Of a DNA stretch of 64,000 bases, positions 46,996-57,696 are shown in pieces. Where the stretch lies: the NCBI RefSeq assembly GCF_013184545.1, contig NZ_JAAOJA010000001.1, positions 620,001-684,000 of the forward strand, in the 5' to 3' direction. Every line of letters begins with the position of its first letter. Position 1 is the first letter of the stretch. This DNA is from Pseudomonas tumuqii. GTDB lineage: Bacteria; Pseudomonadota; Gammaproteobacteria; Pseudomonadales; Pseudomonadaceae. The position numbers were made by a program, and so were the translations under genes. The notes under the pieces are model-generated. The model saw only the letters and a program-made list of their open reading frames with translations. It was not told the origin of the DNA and made no database searches.

Positions 46996-49900
46996 AGATC
47001 CTCAGCCTGCGCCTGAAGAACCTCAACTCGCTGAAGGGCGAATGGAAGATCGACTTCACCGTCGAGCCGTTCAAGGACAACGGCCTGTTCGCCATCACCG
47101 GGCCGACCGGCGCCGGCAAGACCACCTTGCTCGACGCCATCTGCCTGGCCCTGTACCACCGCACGCCGCGCATGAGCAGCGTGTCGGCCAGCGCCAACGA
47201 GCTGATGACCCGGCACACTGGCGACTGCCTGGCCGAGGTCGAATTCGAGGTCAAGGGCGCGCGCTACCGGGCGTTCTGGAGCCAGCGCCGCGCCCGCGAC
47301 AAGGCCGAGGGTGCGCTGCAGGCGCCCAAGGTGGAGCTGGCGGCGGCCGATGGCACGATTCTCACCGACAAGATTAACGAGAAGCTGCGCGAGACCGAGC
47401 GCCTCACCGGCCTGGACTTCGAGCGCTTCACCAAGTCCATGCTGCTGGCCCAGGGCGGTTTCGCCGCCTTCCTCGAGGCGGGCGCCAACCAGCGCGCCGA
47501 GTTGCTGGAGGAACTGACCGGCACCGATATCTACGGGCAGATTTCCCAGCGCGTGTTCGAGCAGACCCGCGAGGTCAAGGTCGCCCTCGACCAGCTGCGC
47601 GCCAGGGCCGAAGGCGTCGAGCTGTTGAGCGACGAGCAACGCCGCGAACTGCAGGGCGAAGCCGAACGCCTGGGAGGCGCAGACAGCCGCCTGCATGCCG
47701 AGCATGCCGAACTGCAGCGCCAACGCCAATGGCGCGACGAGTTGGCCAAGGCGCACGGCCAGCAGCAAGGCGCCGCCGTCGCCGAGCAGCGCGCGCAAGA
47801 GCAATTGCAGGCTGCCCAGGCACAGTTGGCGCAACTGGCCGCCAGCGAACCGGCCGCCAGGTTGCAGCCGATCCATCGCGCTTGGCAGCAGGCGCAGCAG
47901 GCCGTGCGCCAGAGCGAACAGGCCTTGCAGCAGACCCGGGCCGAGCAGCAGCAGGCCGCCCAGCGCATCGCCGAATGCCTGTGGCAGGCCCGCCAGTTCA
48001 GTCAGCAACTGCTCGGCGAGCGCCAGCAGGCGCGCGACCACCTGGCCGCGCAGCGCCAGCAACTGGAGACCCGCCTGGCCGAGCAGGCGCAACACGGCCG
48101 GCTCGGTGAGCAACTGGGCGCCTGGCGTAGCCAGTTCGCGGCGCGCCAGCAGTTGGCCGTGGACCTCGAGCAGCTCGGCAACCGCCAGCAGCAGTCCGTG
48201 CAAGCCGTGCAGGCGTTGCAGATGCAGTTGGCCGAGCAGGCCGCCCGGTTGAGCGCCGAACAGCTGCGCCTGCTTGAGGCGCAACGGGCGGAAGGCGAGC
48301 AGCAGCGCCTGCTCGATGGCCTGCTGGCCGGGCGCAGCGAAGCCACCCTGCGCGAGCGCTGGCAGCTGCTGCACCGCCACAGCGGCCTGCTGGCCCAGCT
48401 CAAGCAGCTTGCCGCCAGCCGCCAGCAACTGCTCGAACAGCAGGTGCAGCTGGACGCCAAGCTGAGCGAGTTGCACGGCCAGCACGCCGCCAAGGATGTC
48501 GAGGTGATGGCCCTGCGCGCGCGCTACAAGGATTTGCAGCAGCAGGTGCGCGACCAGGAAAAACTGCTGGAGCAGGAACAGCGCATCCAGGCCCTGGAAA
48601 CCTACCGCGCGCAGTTGCAGGAAGGCGAAGCCTGCCCGCTGTGCGGCTCCCACCAGCACCCGGCGATTGCCGCCTACCAGGCGCTGGACGTCAGCGCCAC
48701 CCAGCAGACCCTGCTGGCGAAGAAGGCCGAGCTGGAAGCCCTGACCACCAGCGGTCAGCGCCTGGCCAGTGAACTGGCGACCCTGGCCAGCCAGCTCGAA
48801 CAGCAGCGGCAACAGCTGCAACGCAACCGCCAGGAACAGATGGAGCAGGGCGAACGCTGGCACCAGTTGACCGCGCAGCTCGGCACTGCGCTGGCCGATG
48901 CGGCGGCCCTGGCCGAATACGAAGGGCAGCAGGCGGCCGAGCTGGACGCGATCCAGCGCAGCCTCGAGCAACTCGATCGGCTCAAGGTAGCGCTGGAAGG
49001 CGCGCGCACGCTGCGCCAGCAACTCGAACAAAGCTGCGCCGCCGTGCAGCAACAGCAGGCGTTGGCCAGCCAGCAGTTGCAGCATCAGGACAGCCAACTG
49101 GCGGATATCGCCATGCGCCTGGAGCAGCTGCAGCGCCAGCGCAGCGAACGCGACAGCAGCCTGAGCGAGGAGCTGGCCGCATTCGGCTACAGCTTGCCGA
49201 GCGACGGCGCCGCCTGGCTGCGCGAGCGTGAAACGCAGTGGCACAGCTGGCAGCAGGCGCAGCAACAGCGTCAGCAGCTGGAGGGTGAGCAGCGCGAACT
49301 GGAACACGCCCTCGGCATAGCCCGCGAACTGCACGGCAACTGGCAGCAGCGCTGGGCGGCATTGCAGCAGGCCGAGCCGCCGCCACTGGCCGCGGTTGCC
49401 GATGCGCTGGCCGCCCTGCAGCAAGCCGAGGCGCAGCTAACCAAGGAGCACAGCCGTCAGCAGCAATTGCACGGCACCCAACAGACCCAGGCGCAACGGC
49501 TGAGCGAGGATCAGCAGGACCTGCAGGCCAAAGCGCAGCAGTGGGCGGCGGCCCTGGCCGCCAGCCCGTTCGGCGACGAGGGCGCCTTCCAGGCCGCGCT
49601 GCTCGACGAGCAGCAGCGCGGTGCGCTGATTCAGCTCAAGGAGCGTCTGCATAAATCCCTGACCGAGGCCCAGGCGCTGAAAGTCGCCGCCGACCACCAG
49701 TTGGCCGCCTTGCAGGCCAACCCGGCCAGCGAACTCGAGTGCGAACAGCTCGAAGAGCGCCTGCAGCTGCTCGGCGCCGAGCTGAAAACCTTGACCCAGC
49801 GCCAGGGCGAAATCCGCGCGCAACTGCAGGGCGACGATGCGCGGCGGCAGAATCAGCAGAGCCTGTTCGCCGAAATTGCCGCCAAGCAGGGCGAGTACGA

Positions 49901-50426
49901 CCTCTGGCAACAACTCAACAGCCTGATCGGCTCGGCCGACGGCGCCAAGTACCGCAAGTTCGCCCAGGGCCTGACCCTCGATCACCTGGTCTACCTGGCC
50001 AACCAGCAACTCGAACGCCTGCACGGCCGCTACCAGTTGGCCCGGCGCGGCAGCGGCGAGCTGGAACTGGAAGTGATCGACACCTGGCAGGCCGATGTCG
50101 CCCGCGACACCAAGACCCTGTCCGGTGGCGAAAGCTTCCTGGTCAGCCTGGCGTTGGCCCTGGCGCTGTCCGATCTGGTCAGCCACAAGACCAGCATCGA
50201 TTCGCTGTTCCTCGACGAGGGCTTCGGCACCCTCGACGGCGAAACCCTGGAAATCGCCCTGGATGCCCTCGACAGCCTGAATGCCAGCGGCAAGATGATC
50301 GGCGTGATCAGCCACGTGGAAGCGATGAAGGAGCGGATTCCCGTGCAACTGAAAGTGCACAAGGGCGTGGGCATGGGCTACAGCGGGCTGGACCGGCGCT
50401 TTGCCGTGCCCGCTCGGGGCGATTGA
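46992..50426 (+). CDS. sbcC: exonuclease subunit SbcC
   Basis: 1144-residue SMC-like ATPase partner of SbcD. Walker A GPTGAGKTT (37-45), two long Gln-rich coiled-coil arms, and the zinc hook C548-PLC551 that dimerises two molecules. The C-terminal ABC part holds the signature LSGGESFLVSLALALALSD and Walker B DSLFLDEGFGTLD. Full length for the family. Translationally coupled to sbcD by the ATGA overlap. Confidence 0.97.
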   Translation: MKILSLRLKNLNSLKGEWKIDFTVEPFKDNGLFAITGPTGAGKTTLLDAICLALYHRTPRMSSVSASANELMTRHTGDCLAEVEFEVKGARYRAFWSQRRARDKAEGALQAPKVELAAADGTILTDKINEKLRETERLTGLDFERFTKSMLLAQGGFAAFLEAGANQRAELLEELTGTDIYGQISQRVFEQTREVKVALDQLRARAEGVELLSDEQRRELQGEAERLGGADSRLHAEHAELQRQRQWRDELAKAHGQQQGAAVAEQRAQEQLQAAQAQLAQLAASEPAARLQPIHRAWQQAQQAVRQSEQALQQTRAEQQQAAQRIAECLWQARQFSQQLLGERQQARDHLAAQRQQLETRLAEQAQHGRLGEQLGAWRSQFAARQQLAVDLEQLGNRQQQSVQAVQALQMQLAEQAARLSAEQLRLLEAQRAEGEQQRLLDGLLAGRSEATLRERWQLLHRHSGLLAQLKQLAASRQQLLEQQVQLDAKLSELHGQHAAKDVEVMALRARYKDLQQQVRDQEKLLEQEQRIQALETYRAQLQEGEACPLCGSHQHPAIAAYQALDVSATQQTLLAKKAELEALTTSGQRLASELATLASQLEQQRQQLQRNRQEQMEQGERWHQLTAQLGTALADAAALAEYEGQQAAELDAIQRSLEQLDRLKVALEGARTLRQQLEQSCAAVQQQQALASQQLQHQDSQLADIAMRLEQLQRQRSERDSSLSEELAAFGYSLPSDGAAWLRERETQWHSWQQAQQQRQQLEGEQRELEHALGIARELHGNWQQRWAALQQAEPPPLAAVADALAALQQAEAQLTKEHSRQQQLHGTQQTQAQRLSEDQQDLQAKAQQWAAALAASPFGDEGAFQAALLDEQQRGALIQLKERLHKSLTEAQALKVAADHQLAALQANPASELECEQLEERLQLLGAELKTLTQRQGEIRAQLQGDDARRQNQQSLFAEIAAKQGEYDLWQQLNSLIGSADGAKYRKFAQGLTLDHLVYLANQQLERLHGRYQLARRGSGELELEVIDTWQADVARDTKTLSGGESFLVSLALALALSDLVSHKTSIDSLFLDEGFGTLDGETLEIALDALDSLNASGKMIGVISHVEAMKERIPVQLKVHKGVGMGYSGLDRRFAVPARGD

Positions 50427-50524
50427 TCTGCGGCAACGTGGCTGGGCCATGCTTATACCTATACTTGCCACATCTCAGGAAGAAGGTGCCCGGCTACCCA
50501 GGGCAGGCAACCCTCGTTACGCTT

Positions 50525-51340
50525 ATGGAGCATCGCGCATTGGCCAAGGCCTTTTTCTGTGTTGTCCTGGGTTGTCTACTTGCAGGTGTGCTGCCAGCTG
50601 CGGCCGCCGTTTCTGCCGATGGCTCGGCGCTGAAGCTGTGCTACGAGGATCAGGATTCCTACCCCTGGGTGCTGAGCGACGGGTCCGGCCTCAACCTGCA
50701 GTTGCTCGGCCTGGTCGAGCAGGCCCTGAGGCTGCATTTCGAGTTCGTCCCGGTGCCCTGGAACCGCTGTCTCGCCGGCCTGGAACGCGGGTTTTACGAC
50801 GGTGCATTCGCCTCCAGTTACAAGGCCGAGCGTCTGGCCATCGGCCGCTACCCGCTGGATGCCGATGGTCGCCTGGACGAGCGCAAGCGCCTGCATACCT
50901 CGATCTATGCCCTGTACCGACGTAAGGACAGCCAGGTGGGCTGGAACGGCAAGGCGTTCCGTCAGCTCGATGGCCGCATCGGCTCGCTGAGTGGTTTCTC
51001 CATCGTCGACTTCATCCGCGAGCATGGCGCCGAAGTGGATGAAACCAGTCGCGATCCCCTGGCACTCCTGCAGATGCTCGGGCATGCTCGGGTGCAGGCG
51101 GCGGCCCTGCAAAGCCTGCGCGCCGATTTTCTCCTGCAGGCCCATCCGCAGTTGGCGGCAACCATCGAGAAGGTAAAATTGCCGCTCGAGGAGAAGGCCT
51201 ATTACCTGATGCTGTCGAATGCCTACGTCGGCGCAAACCCGGCGATGGCCGAGGTCATCTGGGCCGAAATAGGGCGCCAGCGCGAGTCGCCGGAGTATCA
51301 GCTACTGATGCAGGCTTTTCTGGCCCGGTCTGTACCCTAA
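50525..51340 (+). CDS. periplasmic substrate-binding protein (SBP_bac_3-like)
   Basis: 271-residue exported protein with a signal peptide (hydrophobic AFFCVVLGCLLAGVLPAAAA, about 8-28). The mature part resembles amino-acid-type binding proteins without an associated transporter (ALKLCYEDQDSYPWV, LRLHFEFVPVPWNRCLAGLERGFYDGAFA). No permease or ATPase gene is adjacent, so it is an orphan. The start at 50525 lacks a good ribosome-binding site but begins the signal peptide. Confidence 0.82.
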   Translation: MEHRALAKAFFCVVLGCLLAGVLPAAAAVSADGSALKLCYEDQDSYPWVLSDGSGLNLQLLGLVEQALRLHFEFVPVPWNRCLAGLERGFYDGAFASSYKAERLAIGRYPLDADGRLDERKRLHTSIYALYRRKDSQVGWNGKAFRQLDGRIGSLSGFSIVDFIREHGAEVDETSRDPLALLQMLGHARVQAAALQSLRADFLLQAHPQLAATIEKVKLPLEEKAYYLMLSNAYVGANPAMAEVIWAEIGRQRESPEYQLLMQAFLARSVP

Positions 51341-51424
51341 GCGCGTCGGCATTGCCGAGCACAGGCAGCGATTGCCCGGTCGTTCAATCTGTGTCCATCA
51401 ACATCATTCACCGCAGGATCGCCA

Positions 51425-51850
51425 GTGATCGTCGTACTTCTAGTTAATACCCTGATCGTGATAACCGCGGTCATCATCCACTACGAGTTCCTGTATCGGC
51501 TGACATTGCTGCTGCCACGCATTCAGGTGCTCCATCGCTTTCGCATCGTGCTGGGGGTCGGTGGCGCTCTGCTGGCCCATGCGTTCGAGGTGTGGATATT
51601 CGCCATCGCCTACTACCTGATGCACCGCGCCGATGGCTGGGGCTACCTGGAAGGCAACTTCAATGGCAGCTTGATGGACGCTGTGTATTTCTCCTTCACG
51701 ATCTTCACCACCCTCGGGTTAGGCGATATCCAGCCGCACGGCGACCTGCGCTTCTTGACCGGTATCGAATCACTCACCGGGCTGGTGCTGATTACCTGGA
51801 CTGCGTCTTTTCTCTTCGTCGAAATGCAGCGCTTCTGGAATACCCGATAG
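51425..51850 (+). CDS. two-helix potassium channel family protein
   Basis: 141-residue inner-membrane protein of the Ion_trans_2 type. It has an N-terminal helix (about 2-18), a helix at about 40-65, and a pore loop YFSFTIFTTLGLGDIQPHGDL with the selectivity-filter-like TLGLGD (T-x-G-x-G-D), followed by a C-terminal helix. No cytoplasmic RCK/TrkA-N domain. GTG start at 51425 with AGGA upstream. Ion selectivity is inferred from the filter. Confidence 0.83.
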   Translation: MIVVLLVNTLIVITAVIIHYEFLYRLTLLLPRIQVLHRFRIVLGVGGALLAHAFEVWIFAIAYYLMHRADGWGYLEGNFNGSLMDAVYFSFTIFTTLGLGDIQPHGDLRFLTGIESLTGLVLITWTASFLFVEMQRFWNTR

Positions 51851-51938
51851 TGCGGGCATTTTTGCTGACAGGATTGTCCGTTGGTAACCGTCCCCCATGC
51901 AGGCGCATGATCACTGTGGGTTCTGACGAGCATCGCCA

Positions 51939-53234
51939 ATGGCCAAGCCTCCGGTTACTCCTCCTGCAGCTTCCGCGCTCGGACGTTTTTTCAAGCTGGC
52001 CGGCACCGCCACGCGCATCGGTGGCGGTCTGCTCGGGCAACGCCTGAGCCTGGGGCAGACGGCTATCGATTGGCAGCCGGTGGCCGAGCAACTGGGCACT
52101 GTGCTCGGCGAGATGAAAGGCCCGGTGCTCAAGCTGGGGCAGATGGCCTCGCAATGGCACGAGGTGCTACCCGAACCGGTCGCGCAGGCCTTGGGCAATC
52201 TGCAGAACCGGGTGCCGGCGCTGCCTTTCGAGGCGTTGCGGGGGCACTTGCAGCAGGTCTATGGCGATGATTTGCACCAGTTCTTCCAGCGCATCGAGGA
52301 GCAGCCGTTTGCCGCCGCTTCGCTCGGCCAGGTGCACCGCGCGGTGGCGCTGGATGGGCGGGCGCTGGTGCTCAAGGTGCAGTATCCCGGTATCGCCGAG
52401 ATCTGCGCGGCGGATCTGCGCCAGCTGCGTCGTCTGCTGCCACTCGGGCGTTTGTTCCGCGCGCCGGCCGCACAGCTGGAAGGGGTCTATCGAGAGCTGG
52501 CAGCGGTGATCGCCGCCGAGCTGGATTACCCGGCGGAGATGCGCCGCCTGCAGCAGTTCCGCGCGCACTTCGCCGACTGGCCGGGGTTGCGCCTGCCGCA
52601 GCCGCAGGAAGATCTGTGCCGGTCGGGCGTACTGGCGTTGAGCGAAGAGCCCGGCTTGCCCTTTGCCGAGGTCGGCCAGGCCAGCGCCGCGGTGCGCGAG
52701 CGCCTGGCCCTGACCCTGGTGCGCTGGCTGAGTGCGCAGGCCTTCGAGCTGGGGTTGCTGCATGCCGACCCGCATCCGGGCAATTTCGCCTACACCGCCA
52801 CCGGCGAATTGGTGGTGTATGACTTCGGCTGCGTGCAGGCGTTGTCGCCCGCGTTGCTGGGCGCCTATGTACAGACCTACCAGGCGCTGCAGGCGCGCGA
52901 TGGCGAACAGCTGGAGCGGGCTTTCCAGGCACTGGGCACGCGCCAGCCGCAATCGACCACCCCTTATGGCCTGTACCGCCAGTTGCATGGGTTGCTCGGA
53001 CCCTTGTTGCAGCCGGGTAAACGCTGGGATTTCGCCGCCACGCCGCTGCACCAACAGGTGCAGGCACTGTTGCCGGATGTGCTGGGCGCGCTCGGCAGCC
53101 TGCAACCGGCGCCGGCCACCCTGCTGGTCAACCGCACCCTGGAAGGGCATTACTGGAATCTCAGTCGGCTGGCTGTGGCCTTGCCGCTGGCGGATCTGCT
53201 GCATGAGCGGATGGCGGTTGCGCGAAGCCGCTGA
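51939..53234 (+). CDS. ABC1/UbiB-family atypical kinase
   Basis: 431-residue protein of the ABC1 (AarF/ADCK) family, linked in other organisms to ubiquinone and lipid metabolism. Family features in order: the KxGQ motif LKLGQMAS, the Ala-rich loop AAASLGQVHRA replacing the glycine loop, LVLKVQYPG (ATP lysine), HADPHPGNF (catalytic loop) and VVYDFGCVQ (metal aspartate). Length is shorter than UbiB (about 540), lacking its C-terminal membrane helices, so it is a paralogue. Confidence 0.9.
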   Translation: MAKPPVTPPAASALGRFFKLAGTATRIGGGLLGQRLSLGQTAIDWQPVAEQLGTVLGEMKGPVLKLGQMASQWHEVLPEPVAQALGNLQNRVPALPFEALRGHLQQVYGDDLHQFFQRIEEQPFAAASLGQVHRAVALDGRALVLKVQYPGIAEICAADLRQLRRLLPLGRLFRAPAAQLEGVYRELAAVIAAELDYPAEMRRLQQFRAHFADWPGLRLPQPQEDLCRSGVLALSEEPGLPFAEVGQASAAVRERLALTLVRWLSAQAFELGLLHADPHPGNFAYTATGELVVYDFGCVQALSPALLGAYVQTYQALQARDGEQLERAFQALGTRQPQSTTPYGLYRQLHGLLGPLLQPGKRWDFAATPLHQQVQALLPDVLGALGSLQPAPATLLVNRTLEGHYWNLSRLAVALPLADLLHERMAVARSR

Positions 53235-53443
53235 CGGACCGTTGAAAAACTGGCTACGTTGCCATTGTTCAACGGCCGGCTAACCAGTACAGCGCCTTTG
53301 ACAACGCGTGGCGATGACGACGATTTGCTCTGTGATTGTTGCGCACCTATGGTCATACACAGCAGGCCAGGTTCCCGAGACGCTGCTCGGGCGGATTGCC
53401 GAGTCGATTGTTCCAGGTCGTCAACCAACAGGGTGGATAAACC

Positions 53444-54364
53444 ATGTCTTTATTGGGCAAGCAACTGGGGCGGGTGCTTTCGCTGCTGGCGCTGTGGGCT
53501 GTGCTGGGCGCGGCGCAGGCGCAACCGACCGTGGTGGTCGCCTCAAAGATCGATACCGAGGGCGCGGTGCTGGGGCAGTTGATCTATCAGGCACTCAAGC
53601 GTGGCGGGGTGCCGGTTGAGGATCGCACCCAGCTCGGCGCCACCAACATCGTGCGCGGCGCCCTGCTCGCCGGTGAGGTCGGCATCTACCCGGAGTACAC
53701 CGGCAATGGCGCATTCTTTTTCGACAGCGCCGACAGCAGCCTGTGGAAAGACGCCGAACAGGGCTACGCCAAGGTCAAGCAACTGGACTTCGAGGCCAAC
53801 CAACTGGTCTGGCTGCAGCCGGCCAACGCCAACAACACCTGGGCGATGAGCGTGCGCGGCGACCTGGCGCGCGCCCATGGCCTGAAGACGCTGGACGACC
53901 TGGCCCGCTACCTGGCGGGCGGCGGCGCCTTCAAGTTCGCCGCCAGCGCCGAGTTCGTCGAGTCGCCGACGGCATTGCCGGCGTTCCAGCAGGCCTACGG
54001 CTTCAAGCTCAGGTCCGAGCAGTTGCTGATCCTGGCCGGCGGCAATACCGCGGCGACCATCCGCGCCGCGTCCTTGCAGACCAACGGGGTCAACGCGGCC
54101 ATGACCTACGGCACCGATGGCGGCCTGAGCGCCCTCGATCTGCTGGTGCTGGAAGACACCCGCGGCGTGCAACCGGTCTATCAGCCGGCACCCGTGGTGC
54201 GTGCGGATGTGCTCGCGGCATACCCGCAGATCGCCGGGATTCTCCAGCCGATCTTCGCCGCCCTGGATCTGCCGACCCTGCAGCGCCTCAATGGCGAGGT
54301 GGCGGTGCAGGGCGCCGAGCCGGCGCAAGTGGCGGCGGAGTTCCTCGACAGCCTGGACCAATGA
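53444..54364 (+). CDS. osmF: osmoprotectant ABC transporter binding protein OsmF/YehZ-type
   Basis: 306-residue periplasmic binding protein for quaternary-amine osmolytes (glycine betaine or choline type). The signal peptide ends near AQAQPTVVVASK. OpuAC-type blocks TEGAVLGQLIYQALKRGG, GEVGIYPEYTGNGAFFF and VNAAMTYGTDGGLSALDL follow. First gene of a four-gene operon in the order binding protein, permease, ATPase, permease, identical to E. coli yehZYXW. GGTGGA precedes the ATG. Confidence 0.92.
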   Translation: MSLLGKQLGRVLSLLALWAVLGAAQAQPTVVVASKIDTEGAVLGQLIYQALKRGGVPVEDRTQLGATNIVRGALLAGEVGIYPEYTGNGAFFFDSADSSLWKDAEQGYAKVKQLDFEANQLVWLQPANANNTWAMSVRGDLARAHGLKTLDDLARYLAGGGAFKFAASAEFVESPTALPAFQQAYGFKLRSEQLLILAGGNTAATIRAASLQTNGVNAAMTYGTDGGLSALDLLVLEDTRGVQPVYQPAPVVRADVLAAYPQIAGILQPIFAALDLPTLQRLNGEVAVQGAEPAQVAAEFLDSLDQ

Positions 54365-54371
54365 TGCCGGC

Positions 54372-55534
54372 ATGAGCCTGCCACTGCGGAGCAATAGAGT
54401 CATCCCAGTGCTGGCGCTGCTGGCGCTGACACTGCTGTGGAGCCTGGATTTCGTCAGCATTCAGCCCAACCGCATCGCTCCGGGTAGTGGCCTGGGACTG
54501 CTGGCGGCCATGGGGCCGGTCTGGGCGCTGCTGCTCACGGGGCTGTTGCTGGCCTGCGCGTTGCTGGCGCTGCGGTCGCCGCGTCCGGCCTACTGGCCGA
54601 TCCTGGCGATCGTGTGGCTGCTGTTGCTGCAATTACCCCTGAGCCTGGCCTGGAGCATCGAGCGCCACATAGGCGCGGACCTGCCCTACGCGCGGGTCGG
54701 CATTGGCGCCGGTTACTGGAGCCTGCTGTTCCTCCTCGGCTTGCTGCTGATCGAGCTGCAGCAGCGCCTGCGTCTTTCGCGTGTCTGGCTGCTCGGCGGT
54801 GCCCTGGTCCTGGCTGCGCTGCTGGGCTGGCTGGCCCAGCAGGATTGGCTGGAGCCGCTGGCGCTGCTGCGCGAGTACCAGTCGCGCCGCAGCCAGTTCG
54901 GCGCCGCCTTGGCTAGCCATCTGGGCCTGGTGGGCGCGGCGGTGGGTTCGAGCCTGCTGTTCGGCGGCGCCATCGCCCTGTGGCTGCAGCGTTATCCGCG
55001 GGCGCAAAAGGGCAGCATCGGCCTGCTGAGTTTTATCCAGACGATTCCCAGCCTGGCGCTGTTCGGCCTGCTGATCGCGCCGCTGAGTTACCTGTCGGCG
55101 CAGTTTCCCCTGCTCCAGCAGCTGAATATCCGCGGTATCGGCTGGGCGCCGGCGCTGCTCGCCCTGATCGCCTACAGCCTGCTGCCGATCGTGCGCAACA
55201 CCTGCGTCGCCTTGCAGGAGGTCGAGGCCGGCGTGATCGAGTCGGCCCGTGGCATGGGCATGAGCCCCGCTCAGGTGTTCCTCCAGGTGCGCCTGCCGCT
55301 GGCCATGCCGTTGATCATCGAGGGCGTGCGGGTCACCAGCATTCAGGCGATCGGCCTGACCGCGGTGGCGGCGCTGATCGGCGCGGGCGGCTTCGGCACC
55401 TTTATCTTCCAGGGCCTGGGCCAGTCGGCGATGGACCTGATCATCCTCGGCGCCTTGCCCATCATCGTCCTGGCGCTGCTGGCGGACGGCCTGTTCAGCC
55501 TGCTGGGCGAACGCTTTTCCAGCGGAGCGCGGCG

Positions 55535-55538
<4 letters not shown>
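54372..55538 (+). CDS. yehY: osmoprotectant ABC transporter permease YehY-type
   Basis: 388-residue permease. The first half (about 1-165) holds five to six extra helices, as in YehY; the second half is the binding-protein-dependent transport domain with the EAA-type loop IESARGMGMSPAQVFLQVRLPLAMP. It starts 7 bases after the osmF stop and its TGA overlaps the ATPase ATG by four bases. Confidence 0.92.
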
Positions 55539-56475
<937 letters not shown>

Positions 56476-56479
<4 letters not shown>

Positions 56480-57231
56480 GCAAACTCGCGGTGTTGCGCG
56501 GTGGTGGCTGGCCGCCGCTGCTGTGGCTGGCCCTGCTGCTGGCGGCGGCGCTGGGACTGGCCGAACTGGACGGGCTGTTTCGCCTGATCGAGCCGGACAG
56601 GCGCACGGTGATCTACGCCCGCGCCGCCTTCATCGACCTGCTCGGCAGCCATCTGCTGCTGGTGACGCTGGCGGCCTGCGTCTCCAGCCTGGTCGGGGTG
56701 GGCGCGGCGATCATGGTGACCCGGCGCTGGGGCGCGGATTTTCTGCCGCTGGTCAGCCAGGTCGCCTCGATCGGCCAGACCATACCGCCGGTGGCGGTGC
56801 TGGCCCTGGCGGTGCCAGCGCTCGGCTTCGGCAGCGGGCCGACCCTGTTCGCCCTGATGCTCTATGGCCTGCTGCCGATCCTGCGCAACAGCCTGGCGGG
56901 CCTGCGCGGCATCGATCCGGCGGTGCTGGAGGCGGCGCGCGGCATGGGCATGGCGCCGTTGCAGGTGCTCTGCCAGGTGGAATTGCCGCTGGCGCTGAAC
57001 GTTATCCTGGCCGGCATCCGTACCTCGGTGACCATCAACATCGCCACCGCGGCCATCGGCTCCACCATCGGCGCCAGTACCCTGGGTGACCCGGTGATCT
57101 CGGGACTGGTCACCGGCAACACGGCCTTCATCCTGCAAGGCGCGATCCTGATCGGCCTGCTGGCCGTGGCGGTCGACAGCCTGTTCGAGCAGCTGCAACG
57201 GCGGGCGCCGGGAACCCGCCAGGCAAAGTGA
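56476..57231 (+). CDS. yehW: osmoprotectant ABC transporter permease YehW-type
   Basis: 251-residue permease with about five to six helices and the EAA loop LEAARGMGMAPLQVLCQVELPLALN. GTG start overlaps the ATPase stop as GTGA. The last 42 codons and the stop are repeated as a near-identical direct copy at 57344-57478, downstream of a REPIN-like palindrome. The intact copy reads through to a normal C-terminus, so the gene should be functional. Confidence 0.93.
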
Positions 57232-57239
57232 ATGGGTAG
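57105..57239 (+). repeat. 135-bp direct repeat, copy 1 (yehW 3' end)
   Basis: The 3' end of the yehW-type gene. It matches 57344-57478 base for base at an offset of 239 with about seven mismatches (about 95% identity by eye). The differences include synonymous third-position changes and the stop codon (TGA here, TAG in copy 2). Confidence 0.93.
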
Positions 57240-57271
57240 ATCCTATGTTTATTTGCAAGACCCGCGACCTC

Positions 57272-57340
57272 GTAGGGTGGATGACGCTTCACCCATCCAC
57301 CAACAGCGATGGTGGGTGAAAAAAGCGTCATCCACCCTAC
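57272..57340. repeat. REPIN-like palindrome (gtagggtggatgacg family)
   Basis: Outer arms gtagggtggatgacgctt (57272-57289) and its exact complement (57323-57340), with an inner region of further pairing (cacccatc with ggtgggtg). The pattern of two inverted REP units fits a REPIN. It lies between the two copies of the 135-bp repeat, three bases before copy 2. Confidence 0.85.
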
Positions 57341-57343
57341 ACA

Positions 57344-57478
57344 ACTGGTCACCGGCAACACGGCTTTCATCCTGCAGGGCGCGATCCTGATCGGCCTGCT
57401 GGCCGTGGCGGTCGACAGCCTGTTCGAGCAGCTGCAACGGCGCGCGCCGGGAACCCGCCAGGCAAAGTAGATGCGTAG
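57344..57478 (+). pseudogene. duplicated yehW 3' fragment (copy 2)
   Basis: Untranslated remnant equal to the last 42 codons of the yehW-type gene, ending in TAG. It lacks any start or ribosome-binding site in frame. The low divergence from copy 1 suggests a recent duplication or ongoing gene conversion. The remaining 218 bases to the next gene contain no feature I can name. Confidence 0.88.
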
Positions 57479-57696
57479 CCCGAATGCGGTCCGGGGAGAT
57501 CGAGCGCGAGCAAGCGCCAGCAGGGTGCTGCAGGCGCAGCAGCGTACCTTTGGCCAAGTATTTTTATCGCCCGCCGTCTTGCCCGGCTTCTCCCGGCGTG
57601 CCGCTGCAGCTAGAGTGCTGCGGCGCCACGCGCGGTCGCCAAGCACAACCTCGATCATGCGCGTGAAGGCGCTAACGCTTGATGGGTGGGGGCAGC

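Noticed and set aside
46740..49424. 894-codon open frame opposite sbcC
   Set aside because: Antisense of Gln-rich coiled coils gives Leu-rich nonsense; sbcC is intact.
53239..53275. Insertion-element ends before osmF
   Set aside because: Only eight-base arms ccgttgaa and ttcaacgg with no other sign of mobility; could be chance or a weak hairpin.
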